From Salminus brasiliensis (Eukaryota; Chordata; Actinopteri; Characiformes; Bryconidae): 64,000 bases of DNA. The DNA is taken from assembly GCF_030463535.1 (NCBI RefSeq), contig NC_132878.1:30109761-30173760 (forward strand), given 5' to 3'. This document shows, piece after piece, positions 37,078 to 47,640 of this stretch (positions are counted from its first letter, which is position 1; every line of letters starts with the position of its first letter). The notes under the pieces are model-generated. The model was given only the letters and a program-made list of their open reading frames with translations. It did no database searches and was not told the DNA's origin. Position numbers and translations under genes: made by a program.

Positions 37078-38127
37078 TTATGAATACAGCTGTATTCTGC
37101 AACTATTTCTTTGAAAAACCTTTCCACTTATGATGATCTTTAAAGCTTTTCTGAACCAAGGATACAGAAATGCATAAATAAAGGGATTCAGAGTGGAGTT
37201 CAAATAGCCGAACCAAACCAGGGCATCAATTAATGATGACGGTATAGTAAAGTCAATGAAAGGGTCTATGATATTGCAGAGGAAAAAGGGGCTCCAGCAA
37301 ATAAGAAAAACTCCTACTACAACTGCAAGAGTCATTGTACCCTTGCGAGTACGATACCTGAACTGTCCTGGCCTGTTGCTGGCCATCCTCAGATGATTGG
37401 TAAGAAAGTCAATGGACCTTGCTTGACTTCTAGCAACAACATAGATTCTGGAGTAGATGCAGAACATGATGAAGCCAGGAATGAAAAAGGAGACCATAGA
37501 GGTGACTACAGCTGAGCTACGGCTAAAGAACACGTGGCAGCCACCCACACAGCGCACTTGTGAATTGTAGAAGGCCTCAGCACCTTTGAGGTTGAGTTCA
37601 CTAAAGACCATGGTATAGGCAAACACCGCAGAGATGAACCAGCTGGCAGAGACCATGCACAAGACGGTGGCAGAGCGTACGCGTGAGCGGTACGTCAGCG
37701 GGCTGCACACAGCACAAAAACGCTCCGTCGACACGCACATGAGGTGGAAGATGGAGGCTGTGCTCAGCATTATGTCCATGCCTGTGTGTAGCTTGCACAT
37801 GATGTCCGCAAGGTACCAGCAGCCATGCACGGAACGTATAGCACTCAGAGGCATGACAAATATGCCCAGCATGAAGTCACACATTGCCAGAGAAAGGATG
37901 AGGTGGTTGGTCGGTGAGTGAAGCTGCTTGAAGTGCGCTATGGAAACTATGACTAGTAGATTCCCTGTAACGGTAACCAGTATGGTAATTGCCATGGTGA
38001 TGAACATAAAAATCTGGACATTTAGAGGTCTCAGTATTCTCCGGCAGGATCCATTGATGGAGTTGTAACAAAAGGGTGTATCTGATAGATCATGTACGCT
38101 GAAGTCTGAGTAGTTTAGATAGTCCAT
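37078..38127 (-). CDS. taar1: Trace amine-associated receptor 1-like GPCR (349 aa)
   Basis: This is a seven-helix class A GPCR, expected at the plasma membrane as a receptor for primary and biogenic trace amines. The start is taken at the ATG at 38,125-38,127. The open frame continues 15 codons upstream but without an ATG, and a splice acceptor lies 11 bases before the start. Visible elements are two N-glycosylation sequons (N5, N25), Asn1.50 (N56), Asp2.50 (D84), the TM3-ECL2 cysteine pair (C103, C193), Asp3.32 (D118), Trp6.48 in CWSP (W278), Tyr7.43 (Y308) and the TAAR fingerprint NSTLNPFIYAFLYPWF (310-325). The second extracellular loop (ELNLKGAEAFY, then GGCHVFFS) resembles vertebrate TAAR1. 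The helix 3 motif is ERF (135-137) instead of DRY. There is no acidic residue at 5.42/5.43. The frame is intact. The TAAR1 assignment rests on remembered family features, not on a tree. Confidence 0.88.
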   Translation of the reverse strand: MDYLNYSDFSVHDLSDTPFCYNSINGSCRRILRPLNVQIFMFITMAITILVTVTGNLLVIVSIAHFKQLHSPTNHLILSLAMCDFMLGIFVMPLSAIRSVHGCWYLADIMCKLHTGMDIMLSTASIFHLMCVSTERFCAVCSPLTYRSRVRSATVLCMVSASWFISAVFAYTMVFSELNLKGAEAFYNSQVRCVGGCHVFFSRSSAVVTSMVSFFIPGFIMFCIYSRIYVVARSQARSIDFLTNHLRMASNRPGQFRYRTRKGTMTLAVVVGVFLICWSPFFLCNIIDPFIDFTIPSSLIDALVWFGYLNSTLNPFIYAFLYPWFRKALKIIISGKVFQRNSCRIQLYS

Positions 38128-38138
38128 TATTGTCTTTC

Positions 38139-38227
38139 CTGTGAGGGTGAAAAGACAGCACAAATCAACCACAAAACCACACCATGATGGTCAATTAGAC
38201 TTATAATCTAAAGAAAGAACTACTTAC
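38139..38227 (-). other. Predicted 5' UTR intron of the TAAR1-like gene (89 bp)
   Basis: On the - strand a near-ideal donor (AA/GTAAGTAG at 38,227-38,220) and an acceptor with a pyrimidine stretch (gtcttttcaccctcacAG at 38,140-38,139) enclose 89 bases. The acceptor is 11 bases upstream of the ATG. This explains why the open frame runs on upstream without a start codon. Inference from splice signals only. Confidence 0.55.
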
Positions 38228-38295
38228 TTTTACACCAATCTTCAAGCTTGTTAGTGTGCTCCCATGAAAAGGAAGTAGCGCATATTTAGTTTGCC
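38228..38295 (-). promoter_or_regulatory. Putative promoter and first exon of the TAAR1-like gene
   Basis: On the - strand a TATA-like ACTAAATATG (around 38,282-38,291) lies about 55 bases before the predicted donor. That leaves room for a non-coding exon of roughly 25-30 bases. Confidence 0.35.
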
Positions 38296-40021
38296 CAAAG
38301 TACTTCCTATTTTTGTTAGCAGGAATTTCTTCTGGGGATGGATAAATACTGCTGTCCATGGAGTTGAGTGGTATTCCATAAATGGCTTATGTCTGAAAAT
38401 GCCTTTTCCCAAGGGTACACTTCTACTCATCTAGAGTTCATGAGGGCCTTGAATAAAATGTTAAAATGCATGAGGCCCTATACATATGTATATATTTGGA
38501 TTGAATATAAACAAGTTCTAATATAATATAAAGATAAAATATGAACAAATGAATATAAACAAGTTAAAAATAATAAAAATGTACATTCAACTCCGTGTCC
38601 CCTTTCATGTCCTTCTCTCTTCCCAACTAAATCCAATACTGAATGGTGGTGCAAAGATATCACTATGAAAAAGTCTTTTACATCAGTTCTCTCTCATCAT
38701 GTTTGTGTACATGCAAATAATCACACGCCAGACCGGCGTGACATTATAATATGCAGCTTGTGTACAGTTCACCCGAATGAGTCTGATTCTTCCGAACAAT
38801 GCAAACATCTCTGCGGAACCCAGCAATCATTTGTGCAGGCCACTGCTGTGGGAACACGGCCAATGCAGAATCCCAGCCTACGCAAACACACACACAGAAT
38901 GAGACACAGATGTTTAATGTTGACACTCAAAAGGCCAGATACTGGATTCATCAGGTTGCATTTTACACTGCATGACCAAGCGCACTAACTCAATTATTTC
39001 AGTAAAGAAAACAATGTATATGTTTCAACAGCTCATGGTTTCATATTGCGTCACATTTCCTTTAATCAGCCTAGTAAATCAGTATTTAAAAAGACATCTT
39101 GGGAAAAAGCAAACAGGCTGATGGGAACAAATATACTCTTATCTTTATTTTATGCCTCCATTTCGAACCTGTATTATTTAAACACTGTCGCTACCTGCTG
39201 TATTTGATTGCAGGTATTTGCTCAAATGACAGCTATCAGCCTATAAATGTTTGCAACTTGCTCGGGTAGAAAATAAAACAATATATAGTGCACAAACACC
39301 ATTATGCTCAGTAAATTCTGTTTATTCTATAACAGAGAGAATCTTAATTAAAAAATTATTTCTGTCCCGTGACGTGCTGGAAGAAAATAAGGAAGTTTGA
39401 CCAGTGACCAACAAAGGCCCAAAATAGATGAAAACATCTACTACCATCTTTACGAACTAGGCCTTAGGTCAAAGTATGTCAAATGTTTATGAATTTATCA
39501 CAAACTGTGTATGAACACAATGCTGTTATAATTTTTTTTTTAACATCAGTTTCTCAGGGAATGTTAGGGAAACGTCCAGGGCAAGCCACAAACCAATCAA
39601 GTGCCGTGCTAGCCACAGAGGAGACAAAATAGGCGTTTGATTGGTTGGAATAAGTTACACTACAGCAGTAGACAATCACCCTCTGTCTTTCTCTATCTAT
39701 CTTTATATATATATATATGTTCGATCTGCTGTTTGACCAGAATGCCACAAGACATTCTTAGGTAATGTATTGCACAATTGTACTAAAATGTTGAACAAAA
39801 TTATATTATTGTTATCATTAGTTGTTACTTTTGTTTGCCTATTTTTCCCCACACCATAATATTGTATTTAAACAATAGGGTAACATGCAAAAGGTTTGTT
39901 ATTTTAGATGTCTTAAGTATTGTGAATGTGTATGAACTGTGTAGACAATATTCAAGTTTAAATGCAGCCAGATTATTCACATTTTGTCAAATGGATGGAG
40001 TAAACTGCCCTTAATTTAAAA
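38296..40021. other. Intergenic region between the first two receptor genes
   Basis: No gene is recognised. Because the two genes are divergent (- then +), both promoters fall in this interval. Positions 39,540-39,760 hold CCAAT-like words (accaatc, gattggttgg), a TATA-rich run (tttatatatatatatat, about 39,700-39,717) and a possible donor (ttag/gtaatg, about 39,757). These could be exon 1 of the + strand gene, but the evidence is weak. A 107-codon frame at 38,665-38,988 overlaps frames on the other strand and has no recognisable motif. Confidence 0.4.
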
Positions 40022-40073
40022 CAAGTTAATCAACAAACTGGTCCCTTCTTTCTGTCTTTAGGATTTTGTCAAA
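40022..40073 (+). other. Predicted splice acceptor and 5' UTR end of the + strand receptor
   Basis: A pyrimidine-rich tract (cccttctttctgtctttag) ends at AG 40,060-40,061. Twelve bases of untranslated exon (gattttgtcaaa) precede the ATG. The spacing resembles the acceptors of the neighbouring receptor genes. Confidence 0.5.
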
Positions 40074-41054
40074 ATGAATTCAAGCCTTCAGGGATTGGTT
40101 GAAGCAGTGACCCTGTGTTTTGAGGGTCTGAATGGATCGTGCTCGCGGATTGTTTACACCTCTGCCTTGCGTGTTCCCCTATACCTCCTCTTTACTGTGA
40201 TTGTTATTCTGATAGTCAGTGGAAACCTGTTGGTCATCTGCATCATACTCTTTTCCCCACACCTGCAAATGGCCACTAACTACCTTATTCTCTCCCTGTC
40301 TGTGGCTGGGCTGCTCCTAGGTGGGCTTGTGCTGCCTGCAAGCATGGTGCGATCTTTGGAGACTTGCTGGTACTTTGGTGAAGCCTTTTGTGACTTTCAT
40401 TCCACTGCTGACATTATTCTCTGTAATACCACAGTGTGGCACCTAACGTTCATCTCCATTGACCGTTACCTGGCTGTGTGCCACCCAATGCACTACCAGA
40501 ACCGACTGACCAAGAGGCTCTACATTGCCATGATAGCATCCAGTTGGGGTCTTTCCTCAGTTTTTGGCTTTGCCATCACACTTTCAAATCTAGAAGTTGT
40601 AATCAAAGAAAATTTTCAAAAGACTTGTGTTGGGGGATGTTTTGCTCTGCATGCCAAAGAAATTGGAGTGGAATATTCTATTGTTTTCTATTTCATACCA
40701 GTGTCTATAATAGTAAGTGTCTATAGTAGAGTTTTTTTTGTTGCACGAAAGCATTCCAAGCTTATTTACAGTTACACTCACAACCCTAAAGCCCTAAATC
40801 CTTCTAAAGATCTCAAGGCTACTAAGACATTAGGTATAGTCATTGGAAATTTTCTTTTCTGTTGGACCCCATTTTTCATGTGTAATATTATAGATCCTAT
40901 AGTGAACCACTCAATACCATCATTTCTGTATGAAGTGCTCATGTGGATTGCTTACTTAAACACTATGTTTAATCCTTTAATATATGCATTTTTTTACCGT
41001 TGGTTCAGAGAAACCACCAAGGTCTTGTTGAACAAACTATTTAAGCAATTTTAG
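40074..41054 (+). CDS. Divergent trace amine-associated receptor, Asp2.50 replaced by Gly (326 aa)
   Basis: This is a seven-helix TAAR-family GPCR, the only one on the + strand. The ATG at 40,074 follows a splice acceptor (ttctttctgtctttAG, AG at 40,060-40,061) by 12 bases. Family features are Asn1.50 (N51), Asp3.32 (D113), DRY (130-132), Trp6.48 in CWTP (W264), Tyr7.43 (Y294) and a near-perfect TAAR fingerprint, [16 protein letters not shown] (296-311), with Thr for Ser at its second position. The most unusual feature is helix 2, which reads LSLSVAGLLLGG so that the sodium-site Asp2.50 is Gly79. The C-terminal tail is very short (about 15 residues). The frame is intact over the full length, so a recent pseudogene is unlikely. 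The subfamily is unknown; a fish olfactory TAAR is most likely. Confidence 0.85.
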   Translation: MNSSLQGLVEAVTLCFEGLNGSCSRIVYTSALRVPLYLLFTVIVILIVSGNLLVICIILFSPHLQMATNYLILSLSVAGLLLGGLVLPASMVRSLETCWYFGEAFCDFHSTADIILCNTTVWHLTFISIDRYLAVCHPMHYQNRLTKRLYIAMIASSWGLSSVFGFAITLSNLEVVIKENFQKTCVGGCFALHAKEIGVEYSIVFYFIPVSIIVSVYSRVFFVARKHSKLIYSYTHNPKALNPSKDLKATKTLGIVIGNFLFCWTPFFMCNIIDPIVNHSIPSFLYEVLMWIAYLNTMFNPLIYAFFYRWFRETTKVLLNKLFKQF

Positions 41055-42217
41055 TTTGGGTTTTGGATACAGGTTCATGAGCTTGCATATGCATGCACTT
41101 TTCAAATTGACAGCTCTATTTTTCTCTATATACTAAAGCAATCTGTATGCCTCACATGTGTGACTGTAGACCAGTAGAGTTCTTACTTATCAAGTGGTTG
41201 TTAAATATCTTTATAAATATCTGACATTACAGGCACTCATTTTCTAGGACAAATTATACAGCTTGTGTGCAAAACATTAAGGACTTGAACCTCATAGATG
41301 ATTCTAACAGACAAAGCCATTCTGTAGCAAAAGTCTCTGTGTTTGTAAATAGATCATGAAGTCATTGAGTGGAAACTTCATTAGACACACATCCTGTATC
41401 CATGACAGAATGCTAATTGAACAACTGCACAAAAGAGAATGTTTTAGAGTCAGATCTTAAATCAGTCATTAAAGGTAAGCAATACATGAGCAGTTCTTGG
41501 CTCTTTGGAATATCACCTGGATAACCTTTGAATTTCTTGGATTATAGTTTTAGGCTTACTTTAAGGCCCACATGGCTTTGACTTTATAGCCTGCTGAAGC
41601 TCATGCTAGTCTATCTCACACAATCTATTTATAGTCCACTGCACCCCACATTTACAGTTACCCAACAAAAACAATTACTAAAAACACAACTAACTAAACC
41701 TGAAATAGATACCAATAGACACAAAACTTGTCTTATGAATGACTTACCTAACTCCCTGTTAAAAAATATAAAAAGATCCACAGCCACTGACCTTCACTAG
41801 AGCTTAGATCAGGCCCAGAAAAATCCAGCCAGACTGTTCTGTCCGTGCACGTTCTGTCTGTGCCTGATCCAGCCCGTCCCATAAACTGTCGTTATGAGCC
41901 AGATTTAAACCTAATATTTTTTTAGTAAGGCTGTTAAAATTGAGCCTTTTAACTACAATTCTGAGTTGTCTGAATAACCTAAATCTGTTCAGCATGATGT
42001 TAATGAACAGTGCAACACGGAAAAAACAGAGGCCTATTATTCATAAAAACTGTTGAATAAGATTTGATCTCCATATGAAAATGAAATGAAAGACTGACCA
42101 CTAGGCTCTCCTGCTACCTGTGTCAGCCCAGATGTTAATCCTCCTGCTATTGCTATTTGCCTACCGACTATGTAGAAGTTGTGTTATTTCCCAGATATTA
42201 AATCTCTTTTCTATAAA
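41055..42217. other. Intergenic, no gene recognised
   Basis: AT-rich sequence downstream of the + strand receptor. Around 41,815-41,890 a more GC-rich patch repeats words (ctgttctgtccgtgc, gttctgtctgtgcctg) and may be part of an old mobile element that I cannot name. The short frames are not supported. Confidence 0.4.
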
Positions 42218-42383
42218 AGCTAGCAGAGGCCACATGCATATTTACCAGGCCAAATAAGCTAATGCTAGTGGAAAAATACCAGCTGGAGCTAGCGGAGGCC
42301 ACATGCATATTTACCAGGCCAAATAGTCTAATGCTAGTGGAAGAATACCAGCAGGAGCTAGCAGAAGCCACATGCTTATTTAC
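42218..42383 (+). repeat. Minisatellite, 69-bp period, about 2.4 copies
   Basis: The sequence agctagcagaggccacatg begins at 42,218, recurs at 42,287 (agcggagg) and again at 42,356 (agcagaag). The third copy breaks off after tatttac. Copies differ by only a few bases. Confidence 0.85.
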
Positions 42384-44235
42384 TCTTAGAAATTTAAAAT
42401 GACCATCTCCCTCACTTGTTATACTAACATTATAAAACTCCTAAATCCACCGATAAACTAACGTTAGACATTTTGGCTGTAAAGCCTGTACTAAAACTAC
42501 TGTTGCTAGGAAATACAGTTTTGCACTGGCACTTTATTAATATAATCTGACACAGGACACATACACATACATCTTACATACATCTCTAATTTTTAGTAGT
42601 ACAGGCATTACAGCCAAAATGTCCAAAATCCACTGATTTTCTGTATTTGCCAAGTATAAAACATGGTGCCAGTGTCTGAAAGCTGTATATTTTCCTTCAT
42701 AATGCCATTTTCATATTCATATTTATGTGTCATGTGTCAGATAATATTAATAAAAAATTGGTCCTCCCAAGCTTTCTTCCTCTAGCTTTAAGGAAGTTTT
42801 CCTTTGCAACTGTCACCATTGGTTTTTATATTTATAATTATAATTATTTATAATTGTTGATCTATTCTTGTAAAGCTGCTTTGTGACAACATTAGTTAGA
42901 AAGTGAGAGAGGAAGCAATAGAGACAGTAACCCAAGGATGCAAATACTGAGGTCTATACAACAAGCAAAAGACTGCATAAAGACTTTCAGACCAAGTACA
43001 TTCATACAGCAGTATGCAGCAAGAGCTGTACTAAAGCATCCACTGCTCAAAAAGAGAGCAATGAACATTACCTTAACATGCTTGAGTGCATAGCTCAAGC
43101 TGCAAGATGGCCAAGGGCAGATTGGATGCCCCACCTAATCCCATTAATGAAAGCAATAGCCAGAGCAGTGTACATGAGCATGGGCAGCTAAGAGGTGAGC
43201 CACTATGACAGTGTTAAAGATACCATTTTCAAGAAGTTCACTCAGCTCTTTTAAAGCAATAAAGTACCAACAAATGGTTAGACAAGTGGTTATTGTTGAG
43301 CAATTCAAAAGGATGGTTATGTTGGTTCATACAGAACTTCTCTAGCCAATGCTGCAGAGTTGACAGGGCATGATTAAAAAAAAGGTTTGTACATCAGTAG
43401 GAAACTGTGTCACTCAAAGATTAAATATTCTACAGTTGGGAAAGAAGCACTAGGGGTTAAGTGAACCTAGGCTAGTCTGCTTGGTTTCTTAATTTGTCAT
43501 ATAAACTCACCCACTACTATAAAGGATAAAATAATGTATTAGTATAAAATAAAATAATTACCCTTATTTGTTATGCATATGACTCTAATCTATAGAATGA
43601 ACAAATGATTACAGTTCAGTAATCATATTTAGACATGTTGTGTTTAAACTTGTTCTGATCTGTGTTGTCAGCTAAAGGACTGTGTTTTTTCACTCAGCTC
43701 AGATTAAAGACTACTGTGAAATAGAGTTAGCAGGCATTCTGCGCCATTTTAAGATGATCTTAATACTATTAAGCCAACTGTAGTGAAACTGAGCTGGTCA
43801 GATCACCATTACTGTCAGCATCCGTTTAATTGGTGTTATTAATTTTCACACATACCTAAAGGTTACATCATGTATTTGTGGGACTGCACATGCATATGTT
43901 GTGTGTGTTTAACATGTATGTATATATTGTACAATTTCTCTCATTCATTTGAGCCTTTTTAATTTTTATTTTTATCTTTTTTGGACAGTTGAAAACAAAC
44001 CTAAAATAAATATGTATCTATATTACAGGCTATGTTCTACACGTATTTAATTTACTGTGAAAATCTTAACTACCAGTCCTGGAAGGCTACAAGACTTCAT
44101 AATTCTTAGCCGCTAGTGATCCCTTTAATTTAGGTTTAGATTTAGTGAGATGGGGAACACAGTAAAGAGCAGTTCTGAATTTTGCAATGGTTAGAAATCA
44201 ATAAGTTTACCAACACAACAGTAAAGCAAAGACAG
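42384..44235. other. Intergenic with a LINE 3' tail fragment
   Basis: Positions about 42,765-42,893 resemble the 3' end of fish L2-group LINEs (ccaagctttcttcctct, gaagttttcctttgcaac, gctgctttgtgacaac). The rest, including 42,894-43,190 (a purine-rich stretch with long open frames on neither strand), is not recognised. No gene is present. Confidence 0.5.
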
Positions 44236-44241
44236 TTTATT
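44236..44241 (-). terminator. Candidate polyadenylation signal AATAAA
   Basis: The hexamer AATAAA is on the - strand about 250 bases downstream of the stop codon of the receptor at 44,487-45,530. Confidence 0.35.
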
Positions 44242-44486
44242 TAAAAACAGCATGTATCCAATACATATTGCATGAAGTATGAGTTTCCAGTTTAAGTATG
44301 AATATTTTCAATTAAATTCAAATGTATTTATATTTAACTTTCACAATGAATGGTGTCACAAATGTAGTATGTTGATTTTCTGAAGGTAAAAAATCATACA
44401 CTGTGTACTAAGTTACACACTGGTTCTTTTTTATTGTAGTTACAGTAATTAAAGCCTTTTTTAATCACAGGGATTCAGCAGTAGCT

Positions 44487-45530
44487 TCATAACAATTTAG
44501 TGCGTGATGAATTAGCCTGAAAAATGCCACCAGAGAGAATAACTCTGAACGCATGTCTGAACCAGCTGTAGAAAAAGGCATACACTATAGGATTACATGT
44601 TGAATTGAAATACCCTATCCATAGAAACAAGTCGAACAGCAGTGGTGGCACTGAGTATCCAATGAATGGATCTATACAATTGCAAAAGAAAAATGGGACC
44701 CAGAATGATAGAAAAACACCCATGATGATGGCTAATGTTTTTGTGGCCTTCCTCTCTGACTTGCTCATGCTGGCTTTTTCCTCTGCTGTTTTTTTAACCT
44801 GGGTATTAGTATTGTGAATTGCTCGTGCTTGCCTTTGTGCAGTATGCAATATTTTCACATAAACACTGAGCATGACTAGGGCGGGGATGTAAAAGCAAAG
44901 CATTGAAAACACAACACCTCCAACCTTGGCTTGAAAGACCGTACAGGCACCCTCACAAGCAAAGGTGCTGTGGTAAAATTCTTCATTGCCCAGTACATTA
45001 AGCTCCAGAAATATCATTCCAAATCCCACTACAACAGAAATTGTCCAACAAACAATGATCATAAACACAGTGGTATTGGGAGTCATCTTACTATGGTAGA
45101 GAAGGGGGTGACACACTGCATAATATCGATCTAAAGAAATTATACACAGATTTAGAATAGAGGCAGTGCACACTGTAACGTCAAGGCTGCTGTGTATTTT
45201 ACAGAATAAGCTCCCCAAATACCAGCAAGTCTCCACAGAGCGGAACATGCTTGGAGGCATCACTACCCCTCCTACAAGCAGGTCAGCTACAGCCAGAGAG
45301 ACAATAAGGTAGTTAGTTGGTGTGTGCAGCTGCTTAAAATGAATGATGGTTATGATCACCAAAAGGTTTCCGATCACTGTAAGGAGAGATGAGGCACTAA
45401 AGAAGATATAGAGCACAACACGGATTTCCAGAGGATAGTTCAATTTCAGACAAGAGCCATTAAGAGAATCAAAACAAAATGGAGGTTTCTCCAAGATCCC
45501 GCTTTGGTTAAAGTTGATTATGGTGTCCAT
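44487..45530 (-). CDS. Trace amine-associated receptor, fish olfactory type (347 aa)
   Basis: This is an intact seven-helix TAAR. The ATG at 45,528-45,530 is chosen because the five codons further upstream begin only with GTG, and a splice acceptor lies 29 bases before the ATG. Visible are sequon N24, Asn1.50 (N55), Asp2.50 (D83), the cysteines C102 and C192, Asp3.32 (D117), DRY (134-136), Trp6.48 (W277, in FWVP, so Cys6.47 is Phe), Tyr7.43 (Y307) and the fingerprint [16 protein letters not shown] (309-324). Intracellular loop 3 is basic with KSERKATKT before TM6. Asp3.32 with no acidic residue at 5.42/5.43 suggests a monoamine ligand rather than a diamine. It shares long identical stretches with the receptors at 48,949 and 58,273 ([33 protein letters not shown]). 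The subfamily needs a tree. Confidence 0.9.
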   Translation of the reverse strand: MDTIINFNQSGILEKPPFCFDSLNGSCLKLNYPLEIRVVLYIFFSASSLLTVIGNLLVIITIIHFKQLHTPTNYLIVSLAVADLLVGGVVMPPSMFRSVETCWYLGSLFCKIHSSLDVTVCTASILNLCIISLDRYYAVCHPLLYHSKMTPNTTVFMIIVCWTISVVVGFGMIFLELNVLGNEEFYHSTFACEGACTVFQAKVGGVVFSMLCFYIPALVMLSVYVKILHTAQRQARAIHNTNTQVKKTAEEKASMSKSERKATKTLAIIMGVFLSFWVPFFFCNCIDPFIGYSVPPLLFDLFLWIGYFNSTCNPIVYAFFYSWFRHAFRVILSGGIFQANSSRTKLL

Positions 45531-45559
45531 GTACAGCACACACACACTGCCTTCCTATT

Positions 45560-45859
45560 CTAAAACACATAAATAAAAGGTTTAATGGACATTCAGATAT
45601 TAAGTGGAAAAATATTTTAACACAAGGCATGAATTAAACATTAATTCAATGAACTAATGAACTAAACAAGCTAAACTAGATTAGTTTGATAGCTCTTGGC
45701 ATGTTCATATTGGTCTAAGAATAAAACACATGATAACAGTGGACATGTTACCTTGTACACATTGTATCTATATTGTTGCATAATCCTTAAGTACTTTCAC
45801 AGTCTTATAATCAATTCTGCAGTGAAAAAATTAACATTACCATTAGCTCAGCATCATAC
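45560..45859 (-). other. Predicted 5' UTR intron (about 300 bp) of the receptor at 44,487
   Basis: The acceptor tatttatgtgttttAG (45,561-45,560) is clear. The donor GAAGAG/GTATGATG (GT at 45,859-45,858) is plausible. A weak TATA-like word (acaataaatt) lies about 50 bases further upstream near 45,910-45,918. The layout matches the other receptor genes, but the donor and promoter are less certain here. Confidence 0.4.
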
Positions 45860-45918
45860 CTCTTCCTGTAAAATGCAGTTGTGCCAGGGTGGAGAGAGGA
45901 ATGCCCCAATTTATTGTC

Positions 45919-46991
45919 AAGCTAAGCCTATAGCAACAACTGTCAAACCCATGTGGTCTCCCTAGTTACCTTCTCAGGAGGCAAGAAAATGTGTCTATGA
46001 AAAATAAACACACATGATGTACAGGTGCTACAGGCCGAAACATACACAGACAGACTTCAGAAGATACTCTTTGAGCCCCTATACCTTTTGGTATTTCTAA
46101 AGCTTTACATTTGCATCACCTTTGCTATTAATGACTGTGAGCAGGCCAGAGCCACAACAATTAATGTCTAAAAACTTGGTAAAGACCATGAGAGCTTAAA
46201 TAAAAATCTCTTAAGGTTAAACATTTGCATGGTGCACTTTTCTTTTTTTACTATAAAATACTATAAATACTATAAATACATAATACTATAAATACAAATT
46301 ACTAAAATGTACTAATTCAAAACATAGGTAGAACATTATTAATTATAATGAATTATATAAGTTATAAGCTCATGTGTATAAGATGCCTGAGAAACCTAAA
46401 GTCTGAAAAACTGCTCCACAGATCAGAACCTTGTCTTGTGTTTATACTGATCTGTCTGTCTGACTCTTCAGCTGCCCTTTACGCCACTCCACCTCCTCAA
46501 TGCCCCATTACCTCACCCCATGTGCCAAATACCCAGTATCTACGTCTGGCTAAAATAATATAGAGGAAGCACCCTGTAATGCTATGGACAAAAGAATATC
46601 ACAACAAGAAAAGATAATAAAAATAATGATTTGTTTTTTCAAAATAGAGATAATTAATATACACAACAGATTTCTTGTAGGTGTAACAGGCAATTCTGAG
46701 AGAGAATAACTCTTAATCAAATGTGAATTAGGAATAGATATAGCAGAAGTTGGGGCAGAAAAATAGATGGGGCAGGGTCTTAATGATGTTTGAATAGAAA
46801 GAAAAACGGGTGGCATTAAGAGCATTATTTGTTGTTTAAAATATGTTCAGTGAGAAGTGAGAGCCCAGCCTGTTTCCATGTTTTAACAAGAAGAAGCATG
46901 ACGAGATTATTTTGGGAAGTCAGGTCATTAATGAACGATGCTTTGTGATTTGTCAGTTCTTTCAAAAAATATATACCTGCATCTCAGGATT
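45919..46991. other. Intergenic, no gene recognised
   Basis: AT-rich sequence with a short imperfect repeat of actataaat words at 46,249-46,300. No coding frame is supported. Confidence 0.45.
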
Positions 46992-47165
46992 GGGGCAGTG
47001 GTGGCTCAGTGGTTAGAGCTTCGGGCTATTAATGACAGGCTTGTGGGTTTGATACCCGGGCTTGGCAAGCTGCCACTGTTGGTCCCTTGAGCAATGGCTG
47101 TCCACCGCTCTGGGCATGTGTGGCTTAAGCATGGATGGATTAAAGGCGGAAGCCAAATTCCATCT
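46992..47165 (+). mobile_element. tRNA-derived SINE, 5' part
   Basis: The pol III A box tggctcagtgg (47,002-47,012) and a B box with one change, GGTTTGATACC (47,046-47,056), are followed by the same body as the SINE at 36,000-36,247 (ggcaagctgccactgttgg, tgtccaccgctctggg). It diverges after about 47,130 into a short A/G-rich end (gatggattaaaggcgga). Confidence 0.8.
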
Positions 47166-47297
47166 GTGGCACTAAATGGCACAAATGGCGAATATGGTTG
47201 TCTTGTCTTATTAGTGATGTAGTTCAAATTTAATAGGATACTTAAATACTTTCCAGAGGAAGAAGAAATTTCCAATTTCTCATGTAAGCAAAGAACA
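47166..47297. other. Unassigned spacer
   Basis: Nothing recognised apart from the possible extreme 3' end of the SINE. Confidence 0.3.
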
Positions 47298-47640
47298 CTA
47301 GGTGGACAAAAATATTAGAACACCTGCTCATTTTCTTTTTTTTCTTTTTTAATTCAGGGCATTAAAAAGAGTTTATTCTGCTTTTGTTAGAGTAACTGTC
47401 TCTACTAGAGGCTTTCTACTAGGTTTTGGAGTATTGCTGTGATGTGATTGCATTCAGTGACAAGACCATTAGTGAAGTCACAATGTTGGATGATCACCAC
47501 CCCACCTAATCTCCAACTCATTCAAAAAGTATTGGATGGAGCGCCTTCATTCCAGAGAACACAGTTCCACTGATACAGGGCTCCCCTCCTCTGGCCCACA
47601 GCTACCATTGGGCATAGTGCCAATGTGTTCATGTTCGTAT
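47298..47640. mobile_element. Degenerate interspersed repeat, probably non-autonomous DNA transposon remnant
   Basis: The sequence ggacaaaaatattagaacacctgctc and the following text (taactgtctctactagag, ggatgatcaccacccc, gcgccttcattccagag; fragments only) resemble a repeat I recall as widespread in teleost genomes. It has no coding capacity. The class is uncertain. Confidence 0.4.

Noticed and set aside
38128-38172. Upstream 15-codon extension of the TAAR1-like reading frame
   Set aside because: It begins with GTG and crosses a good splice acceptor; the ATG at 38,127 is the better start.
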